DNA from: Ustulina deusta
Lineage: Eukaryota; Ascomycota; Sordariomycetes; Xylariales; Xylariaceae
NCBI GenBank assembly: GCA_023159155.1
Contig: JAJNNX010000032.1
Span: 372,001-436,000 of the forward strand
Direction of reading: 5' to 3'
DNA length: 64,000 nt
Shown: piece by piece, positions 56,514 to 64,000 of the stretch
Layout: the number at the start of each line of letters is the position of its first letter
Numbering within the stretch: position 1 is the stretch's first letter
The notes under the pieces: model-generated
Databases searched by the model: none
What the model was told of the DNA's origin: nothing
The model's input: only the letters and a program-made list of their open reading frames with translations
Program-made: the position numbers and the translations under genes

Positions 56514-58458
56514 CTAGAAGGAGGGGTCAGCTATTCGAGCTTTTTCGGCCAATGATATCATAGAATAGTGCTATGCTGGGTCATCTTGGTGCTTCAGGAG
56601 GAATGGCGGCGGAGCTGGTAGTGGAGGGGTGTGTGGGTAAGGGGGGGTACCGAGTGGGTGGTAGCAAATTGTATGTGGATCGAAGTACACATCGAGGGAT
56701 ATTGCCGGCAAATACTTGGTGTGGGGGTAGCCGAGCAAGCAAGGCGCAAGCAAGGCGCAAGCAAGCCAGAGAAGGGACCACGGCGCAAGCAGAGGCCTTG
56801 AGCAGGCAGGTACCTTGGATCCCTAACCTAAGCACGCCAGCCCGACAAAGCTTGCAGGAACATGCACAAGCAACAGCAGGAGCAGGCAAAACCAGAAAGT
56901 TAATCATTTTGGGTCCTGCTCCACTGCCAATTGTATTCGTTCCTTTCGCTTCGCCGCCACTCAGCGAGGAGAATGGCTCTCTACAAGCTGGATGTAGCTA
57001 GCACGACGGCACAGCCGACTTAGAGGGCAATTGAAACTTTATGCCCTTATACTTTCCCACAGCAAGCTAATAGCAGCTCAACTAACCACTGCTGGCACCG
57101 TCCTAGAGCGTTTGCGCCCATTGAAACTCTGCTTCGAAGAAGCTGATATTCGTGCGATGGGGAATGAATTCATCGGCAGCACAAGACAGCTAATGTAAGT
57201 ACCAATTGGCCACACTATGGCTCGTGAGCAGAGTGGGAGGGCACAAGGGGGTTTCGTTGTCCCGATGATACCGAGACACAACCATCGCCCTGCTCTTGCG
57301 CAAGGATCATTCACACGGTAACCCCAAGCTTTGTATCATGTACGAGCCCACGTCATGGGCTTGCCAACCATCGGATAAGCTGCAACCCCCACTCCAATGG
57401 TATGATATTGTTGGCATGGTTGAAACCAGCGACGATAAAAGGGGGCAGCTCACTTGAGTCCCTCTGGCGGGGGCTGTTGGGATCGCATCTTCACTTGATA
57501 TCCTCCAAAGCCATTGTCATGAGACAAGCTCGACAATTGTGGATATGGCGCAGTTTAGCCAGAATCATCTGCTCAACTCCCAAATTGTATAGCTGGGGTA
57601 GTCGGATTCATATCACTTGGAGCTGGCAGCTTGCCTCGGTCGAGCACCCGAGTGTCTTTGGTTATGAATCATGAACTCAGGAAAGTGGTTGGGACGAAAA
57701 AAAGGGTTTCATACATACCTTGATAGTACAATTATTAAGGGCTGAGGACAATACCTAAATGAGAAAACTTTGATTGCAATGTACAATGGAAGGGACTGCT
57801 GATCCACGATCAATATACCGTACAGTTGAACGAACAGGATTTTTTTTTGGTCTATTTTAATGGAAAGACATATATGTTGGTCTGAGCATGGTACAATCTC
57901 CTAGTATGATTTGCCCACTTAGAAGCATAAGACACCATCAGTATCTACATATGTAATTGGAGTCTGGGGAGGGAGGTACCTACCCTGCTAGGGAAGTACT
58001 AAGCCTGAAAGCATGCAAGATTTATAATATGGAATAGACGATCCATAACCACGAAGGCAATAAAAATTCGAAATTCAATGTAAATGATAATATTGATATT
58101 ATTAAACAGTGATTCGTGACTCTCATTTTGCGAGATGAGAAAATACCTACACTTCCATTAGTGGAAACCTCGACAGTACCTAAGGTACCCGTACCTGTTC
58201 CAGCTGTACCTACCTATTTCAAGGTTAATAACTCAAGGCTGCATACATACATACAGATCAGCATTGATATGCCTATATCAGTTACAGTCACGTGACTGTA
58301 TTTCAGCACTGACCATGAGCCCCTGGCTAAACCTCTAAAGTGCCAGCATCTAGTCTAGGTGAAGTTACTTACTTATCTTGCTTCTAGTCGTCGCCAGACG
58401 TCGGTATTCTGTCTACCTACCGTTCCCTATCGACGTTGCGCCAAAGCGGCTTGGAACC
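56514..58458. other. 1.9 kb intergenic region between divergent genes
   Basis: Promoters of the cyclophilin and the epsin lie at the two ends. A GCAAGC-type tandem repeat is listed separately. From about 57.7 to 58.3 kb the DNA is AT-richer with TAGGTA motifs near 58175-58225. No gene is supported. Confidence 0.5.
56734..56766. repeat. 12-base tandem repeat, AAGGCGCAAGC type
   Basis: GCAAGCAAGGC units repeated about three times, in the upstream region of the cyclophilin gene. Confidence 0.75.
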
Positions 58459-60264
58459 ATGGACCTCAACAGCTTGAAGGACCAAGTGTCCAATCTCACT
58501 TTGTACGATCTCAAAGCAGGTGTCCGCAAAGTCCAAAATGGTAAGCATCGCTCAGGATTCCAGCTGCCACCCTCTCTCCCTGTTATGTCCGCATAGTTAC
58601 TGATGCGCTCGGACACCCAGCCGTTATGAACTATACGGATATGGAGGCAAAGGTTGGTTTCTCCTATCTAGGTTTCGGAGTTTGTATGGCTCGGTGCACT
58701 AACTGGCTGGCCCACCCTCAGGTCCGTGAGGCGACAAACAACGAGCCTTGGGGAGCGTCCTCGACCCTGATGCAAGAAATCGCCAATGGCACGTTCAACT
58801 AGTATGTTCAGCCCGACCATCCACGCCGCTTATGACGCCATTCTCAAGTATCCCAGCCAAACCCTCAATGAGATCATGCCCATGATCTACCGCCGCTTTA
58901 CGGAGAAGACTGCCGAAGAATGGCGGCAAATTTACAAGTCTCTTCAGTTGCTAGAATTCCTCATTAAGCACGGCTCCGAACGAGTCGTAGACGACGCCCG
59001 AGGCCACATAACACTCCTTAAGATGCTTCGGCAGTTCCATTTCATCGACCAAAACGGCAAAGACCAAGGCATCAACGTCCGAAACCGTGCAAAAGAATTG
59101 GCCGAATTGCTTGGTGACGTCGAGCGTATCCGGGCCGAGAGAAAGAAGGCAAGGACAAACAAGGCCAAGTACACTGGTGTAGAGGGAGGCGCAATGAGTG
59201 GCTTTTCTGGCAGCAGTGGTCGATATGGTGGTTTTGGTAGTGAATCTGCAGGCTACGGTGCCTCTTCAGCAGGTTACGGGGGTTACTCTGGCGGTGTCTA
59301 CGGAGACGGTGGCGGCTTTGGAGGGCAGACGGACGAGTGGAGAGATTCCGGTAACCGTGCAGATAAGTTTGAGGAGTATGACGAGTTCGACGAGGGCGCA
59401 GCCTCGTCAAGCTCTTCTCGTCCAAAGCCGGCCGAACGGGCCGAGAGAGTAGGGGTGAAGAAGACAACACCATCTCAACCATCTAAGAAGAAAGAGCCCG
59501 AGGTTGATCTTTTTTCTTTTGATGATCCCAACCCGGTACCTGCAGCCTCGTCGACAGGAGCTGCACCAGCACCCTCTGCCAACTCTGGCTTGGCAGATCT
59601 GTCCAGTCCAGCCGGGGATGACGATGATTTCGACGATTTTCAATCTGCCACCCCCGCAGCACCTATATCTGCGTCTTCCAACAATTTTAACATTCAGCCA
59701 CCATTTATCACATCGACGGTCCAATCAACAGCCCAATTTGCTGCTCCAAAGCCCGTCTCTGCACCCCAACACGCGAGCCTCACAGGCATGATGTCGTCGT
59801 TGTCGCCTCCTACAAGCACCACTGCTACACCTGTCGCTAATTTCTCATCATTCAATCCACCTGCGCCTACTAGTGTATCCGGTCCTCCAAAACCAACTGC
59901 ATACCACGCAGCAGCCCCAAACTATTTTCAATCAGTACAGGTTCCTCAGTCAACTGGTCCCTCTGGTCCGGGAATGGGGTCACTATCTTCGACAGGCACA
60001 ATATCGGGCATGTCAGCACACAATAAACCGGCTGCTCCCGCGGTAGCTAAACCCAGCTCCGGTGCTGATCCGTTTGCCGGCCTCTGGGGACAGGCCGGTT
60101 CTGGCCTCAAGAAGACTAGTACACCCACGGCGGGGCCTAAGTTAGGCCAGCTCGCTAAGGAGAAGACAAGTGCATCTCTTTGGGGAGCTCCAACAGCAGG
60201 TACACCGAAACCTTCTGGGAGCACAAACACTGGCAGTAACGGACTGGATGACTTGCTGGGTTAG
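58459..60264 (+). CDS. Ent3-type epsin (ENTH domain) clathrin adaptor
   Basis: Four exons: 58459-58540, 58621-58652, 58722-58801 and 58857-60264, 533 aa. The ENTH domain occupies about residues 1-160: NLTLYDLKAGVRKVQNAVMN, YTDMEAKVREATNNEPWGAS, LMQEIANGTFNYQTLNEIMP and MIYRRFTEKTAEEWRQIYKS. Intron 3, only about 55 nt, interrupts the TFNY-QTLNE motif and would otherwise read as a stop. Intron 2 uses a GTTGGT donor. After the ENTH domain there is a Gly/Tyr-rich stretch, then a disordered Pro/Ser/Ala tail with FSFDDPNP, an acidic DDDDFDDFQSA motif like gamma-ear (GGA/AP-1) ligands, and a terminal GLDDLLG resembling a clathrin-binding box. This fits the trans-Golgi/endosome epsin Ent3, which binds PI(3,5)P2, AP-1 and SNAREs. 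Endocytic Ent1/2-type UIM motifs are not seen. Confidence 0.93.
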
Positions 60265-62005
60265 ACGATGGACGAAGATTGCTACGATAGCCATAAACTC
60301 GCCCGTATGAGACGATGCGTCTGGAGTGACGCCTTAGGATATCGATTCTAAACATCTCCGGGGGATATACTGTGATGTTCGGACCAGGCTGTGAAAAGCC
60401 GGTTTCTGCAAGCGACTGCATGATAATTTTGCTTATCAGTCCTTAAATCGGCGTCGAGGCCCGCAAAATGTGTATATTGTCATGACAAATGATTTCCCTG
60501 TTTATTAGCTGATTTGGTTTATTATAGACAGAACTTGTCGTTTACCCATGATAGGTACCCTGCGCTAAGCGAGACGAATTGATGTTGTTGTCGATGAGGT
60601 TGACAATCTTAAAATTACAGCATAGTTTTGCCTCAAGTGAACATCCTATATCTAAGCTAATAGCCCGGAACACAAGCCATTCTTGTTTCAGTCCTACCTA
60701 GGTATCTAGCCTTGGTTTTAATTATGCAGAAGTCTGGATCTCAGCTCAACTCCACCGCAGCTCGATTGGCTCGCATTGGATGTTCCAGCTCCAGCATTGA
60801 CACAAGGCCTGTTTGCAGGTCGCGGGACTGACTTAGCCTCATCCCTTCATATCGCTTTTCCGCAGAGTACAAAGGGATGGTGGTGAGCTACCAAGACGTG
60901 TATGTGTACTGCAAGACACGAGAACTTACCTAACATGAGTGACCCTTGGTTGTCCCTTTGAAACATGCGAGGGGGCCGTCGGGCGCCTAGATGATCGTCT
61001 TGGCCACCATTAACGCGGCCCGCGCTTAGAGAATCCCTACCAGCCCCACCGACTTCATCTGCCTCAGCTGCCGTCCCAGCCAACCAAAATGCGCCGATGA
61101 CGAAGCTTCACCGTCGGTGCTAAAATGCGTCTTGGCAGGCCCAAGCTCGCCCGTTCCGTCAATTGGTGCGGATACCTACAGCTGGAACACTGCGAACGAG
61201 CTCTTATTAAGCGACCGTGAGCGTCTTTCGGGGAAGGTTCCCGACGTGCCATGCCCGGGTCCTGATCCACAGCTGCAAGCGTAGTGCCGATCACTGGTCT
61301 TTCATTGGGTGTGCCAGCGCGTTGTGATGCCGCCGAGTGCTTCAACTGCCGGGCGGTTGGTTGAAAATAGCAGCTTCAGGGTACAATCGACGCGTCTCTG
61401 GTCTTAGGCTCTCTGAAAATATGCGTGCCACAGTAGCAGCATGGGGAAGTGTTGAGAATACTTAAGAATGCGTGCTCCGAGCCCAGCAGAGCCTCTTCGT
61501 TTCTTTTCTTCACCTTCACATCAAAGTCCATAGAATCTCAATACGGCCTTTTCCTTTAAGTCATTTTCCTTTTTTTTCCTTACCTCTTTATTTCCTATTT
61601 TCCTCGTCGCTTCGGGTATCTTCTCTCTCTTTTCTAAGGGTTCTCTCATTGGAAAACGGTCTCGGGGTTCATCGTCGACTTTCACTTACACGGCAACGTC
61701 TCACTCTCCCGATTTCCTTGTTAACGACGTCAAGAGATAGTAGTCGATCTGCTCTCTTTCAACTCTCACCTCACTGCATCACAAGCCACACTTTCGCTCT
61801 TCGATAACCGGCGTTCCCTCTTCTTCATCTTGGCTAGGTTTGGGTACTCGGTTTCGGTACCTCCCAATCGTTCACCATTTCGTCCCAAACTCCCCCACCG
61901 TCTATTCCATTCCCGCGGCCGCGCTTCCCGACGCGCACCGTCCTCGGCCAATCTCGTCCAAGACTTTCGCTCATCACCGATTTTGAGGCTGGGATTCCCT
62001 TGAAA
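60265..62005. other. 1.7 kb intergenic region
   Basis: 3' flank of the epsin and promoter/leader of the MARVEL gene. The leader side (61.5-62.0 kb) is strongly pyrimidine-rich. An open stretch near 61030-61290 carries one Cx2Cx6C run but no complete zinc cluster. No gene is supported. Confidence 0.5.
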
Positions 62006-62667
62006 ATGCGCTTCCAATCACCCCAACTCGGTGCCCTGGGCGTCACGTTCACGTCCCTTCGTGCTCTCCAGTTCCTCTCGCTTGTAACTGTTGTTGGCTT
62101 GACTGCCAACTTCATCAACGAGTTTGCTTCCTCTCAGCGCGATGTGCCGGATGTTCTAGTTGGCACTATCACAGTGGTGTGTATTTTTTTTTGCCTTCCC
62201 CTCTTTCACACTCACTGCGGCTCACACATTCGTAGACCAGCATCTCGACGCTCTATGTGGCTATTTCTTACATTCTTTACTACGATGGAATGCTCCCTCT
62301 TTTGGTTGCCGGCGGGCTCGACTTCAGCCTCCTTGTAGCATTGATTGTGGTTGCCGTCACGATCGGCAAGCCGCTCTCCATGCTACAGTGTGAGCTGCTC
62401 CCAGAATCCGTCTCGGCGGCCGCACCATTCGTTGCCTACGTCACAGGCCGCAGCTACACATCCGCTGCCGCCAGCTACAACAGTTATCTGGCCCTCATCA
62501 CGACTGACCAACCTCACTGCTACGAGATAAAGGCAGTTTGGGGTCTAGGCATCGCACTGGCCGTGCTTTTCGCCTTCTCCGCTCTAGTCTGCGTGGGTCT
62601 CTGGCACCGCATCAGGCGCGCCAACGGGCCCGCCGCCGCCCCTCCCAAAGACATCGAGAGCTGTTAG
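62006..62667 (+). CDS. MARVEL-domain four-pass membrane protein
   Basis: Two exons, 62006-62176 and 62236-62667, 200 aa. Four hydrophobic segments are visible: LRALQFLSLVTVVGLTANFI, TSISTLYVAISYILYY, GLDFSLLVALIVVAVTI and WGLGIALAVLFAFSALVCVG. The pattern matches fungal MARVEL proteins, which organise plasma-membrane domains and vesicle traffic. A loop with two Cys follows segment 3. The protein ends GPAAAPPKDIESC, close to the PKDIE-type end I would expect of relatives, then TAG. The start MRFQSPQLGALG fits family N termini; two codons earlier there is only a weak TTG. Downstream, the same frame continues open for 250 codons (next entry), which is unusual. Confidence 0.88.
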
Positions 62668-63420
62668 GGGTACGCGGGCGTCCGTGGTGGCTTCAGGGCG
62701 GCTCCGGTTCAGCAGATCTCAGGGCCAACGGCACTCGGCACTCGGCTCCTGAGTCCTGGATTTGGCTCGCGATTTCCGCCTCCGCTCTCGCTGCCCGAAG
62801 CGTCTTATCGTCGACCCGTCGTCCACGGCGCAAACGACGACAACGCCCACCACGTGCTCACGCCCCCCGTCACGAATAATGCTAATAATACTGGTACCGG
62901 CCCAAAGGGTCGTTTTCTCACGGTTTCAATCCCCCCTCCCCGTCCCGCGCACGTCATAGCGCCGCCACCGCCGGTTCCGAGCCCGCATGGCTCTTCTCCT
63001 CTCTCCTCGACTGAGGACTACATCCCCATCCTGCACCAGCCTGTTCTGCGATTCGGAAGGACGCCGGCTAAGACGCCGACGCTCGTGATTGTCCCCCCGC
63101 CTTCGCCGAGCGACGGCGCATTCACCCCCGTCACGCCGAGCCCGTCGCCGAGATCCAAGGGCTTCAACCGCATCCGCGTGTCGCAGCTCCCGCGCGACGC
63201 GTTGGGCATCGCGACGGCGGGGTTCACGAGAAAGAAGAGCCAGCGCGCCGTGGACGAATACGACGACACGACGCCTCTGAGCCCGCCGTATGATGCGAAT
63301 GCAATGGATGCGCAGACGCCCGTGAAGGCCAAGCCGGCGAGGAGGACGCTCCTTGGTGTGCTCGATGGATGGTGGGATCTTGGTTTGCTGGAAAGGGGTA
63401 GGAGTTTGAGGAGAAAATGA
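62668..63420 (+). CDS. Open frame directly after the MARVEL stop, Pro/Ser-rich, no own ATG
   Basis: The frame of the MARVEL gene continues without a stop for 250 codons after its TAG. It contains no ATG until near 63302 (GTG at 62854 is not a likely fungal start). Translation gives GYAGVRGGFRAAPVQQISGP, then FGSRFPPPLSLPEASYRR, proline-rich HVIAPPPPVPSPHG and TPTLVIVPPPSPS, basic stretches, and a conserved-looking end LLGVLDGWWDLGLLERGRSL. Composition is strongly coding-like with GC-rich third positions. Options: a C-terminal extension reached by stop-codon readthrough; an extension joined by an intron removing the TAG (a phase-0 GTGGGT donor at 62593 and the TTAG at 62664-62667 would give a 75-nt intron); a separate gene with an unseen first exon; or one gene broken by a TAG. 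Function unknown. Confidence 0.6.
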   Translation, partial: GYAGVRGGFRAAPVQQISGPTALGTRLLSPGFGSRFPPPLSLPEASYRRPVVHGANDDNAHHVLTPPVTNNANNTGTGPKGRFLTVSIPPPRPAHVIAPPPPVPSPHGSSPLSSTEDYIPILHQPVLRFGRTPAKTPTLVIVPPPSPSDGAFTPVTPSPSPRSKGFNRIRVSQLPRDALGIATAGFTRKKSQRAVDEYDDTTPLSPPYDANAMDAQTPVKAKPARRTLLGVLDGWWDLGLLERGRSLRRK

Positions 63421-64000
63421 TAAACTGAAGTGACGAAGTTGGGATTTAATGCGGTAATACATGGGGATAATGGTTCGGTCTGGCTGGTTTGGTTTTCTTT
63501 GGATGTTCTTGGGTTTTGGGATCCATGTTGGCTTTTTTGCCCCAGATTGGATAGATCGTAAGATTGATCGGATAGTAATAACAAAAGTTCAGAATATGAT
63601 CTCCACGCTCTCCATGAAAGTCGGTGTCAAACTACTTTGAAACTTAGGAAACTGTAGCAAGCGGCCCTTTAACTTCCACTTGGTCTCTTGCATTTCATTC
63701 TGGATACCATAGCCTCGTCGGTTTTGGACGTATCCATATGATCTTGGTCTACGCAGTGAAATCGGCCACCAGGCCCTAGAAGCTTAGGGATTAAGCATGG
63801 ATGGAGGGTTGTTTAGGTCGGACTGAAGTTGACTAGTACGCCAGGTGCAAGATATTTTCTCATGTGAACATTTCGTAACGGAATACCACCTAGGATATAA
63901 GAATTTGGCCGGAGGTTGCCAACGGATTTTTTCCAAAAAAAAAAAAATTTTCTTTGTCGATTTCCACTTTATATATTACATGCGCTTTGGTATGCTCTCG
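63421..64000. other. Gene-free right edge
   Basis: 3' flank of the Pro-rich frame, with an A/T homopolymer near 63936-63950. No gene is supported before the window ends. Confidence 0.5.

Noticed and set aside
58786..60264. Epsin gene model beginning MARSTSMFSPTIHAAYDAILK
   Set aside because: This reads through intron 3. Splicing at 58802-58856 restores the conserved TFNYQTLNEIMP segment of the ENTH domain.
61027..61290. Open plus-strand frame with CLSCRPSQPKC, a partial Cx2Cx6C
   Set aside because: There is no second half of a zinc cluster and no start, and a frame of this length is expected by chance.
62538..62879. Arg-rich plus-strand frame of about 113 codons overlapping the MARVEL tail
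   Set aside because: It is out of frame with both supported open frames and has a composition typical of a shifted GC-rich reading.

Overview
The window looks like nuclear DNA of a filamentous ascomycete (Pezizomycotina, probably a Sordariomycete). Genes are interrupted by short GT..AG introns, mostly about 50-130 nt, with CTAAC/CTGAC-like branch sites. Families such as bANK (bZIP plus ankyrin) regulators, Zn2Cys6 factors, X325/Bim1-like copper proteins and fungal amidases are present. An AT-rich block holds a transposase with the transition and stop-codon pattern expected of repeat-induced point mutation (RIP). No rRNA, confident tRNA, CRISPR, viral or bacterial element was seen.

Left part (1-18.1 kb): an enoyl-CoA hydratase ending in SKL, a 4-coumarate-CoA-ligase-like acyl-activating enzyme ending in AKL, an ABCB/HMT1-type half transporter with nine exons, and, after a 7.6 kb gene-free stretch, a bANK regulator. 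Two peroxisomally tagged acyl-CoA enzymes near a TOXE-class regulator suggest a small specialised-metabolism neighbourhood, but there is no backbone synthase and the grouping is inference.

Middle (18.1-39 kb): a long gene-poor stretch with a dead Tc1/mariner relic (about 27-28 kb) and two short fold-back palindromes. Among these lie a secreted, probably GPI-anchored X325/Bim1-like copper protein, a protein kinase with an HND catalytic loop, an unidentified Ser/Pro/Arg-rich protein and a small protein built from two copies of a GPDANP-QLGDPIS motif.

Accessory metabolic block (39.2-47 kb): a GrpB-family protein, an amidase, a divergent Old Yellow Enzyme and a Ctr copper transporter with a repeated Met-rich N terminus.

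Right part (48.2-64 kb) is mostly conserved housekeeping: a Zn2Cys6 factor, the Hsp70/Hsp90 co-chaperone Sti1, RNA polymerase III subunit Rpc34 (divergent from Sti1), a cyclophilin with a mitochondrial leader and an internal cytosolic start, an Ent3-type epsin, and a MARVEL-domain membrane protein. The MARVEL frame stops at a TAG and then stays open for a further 250 codons with no ATG near its start. This is the oddest coding feature in the window.

Exon coordinates were worked out by hand from splice signals and reading-frame continuity. For spliced genes the feature span covers exons and introns.
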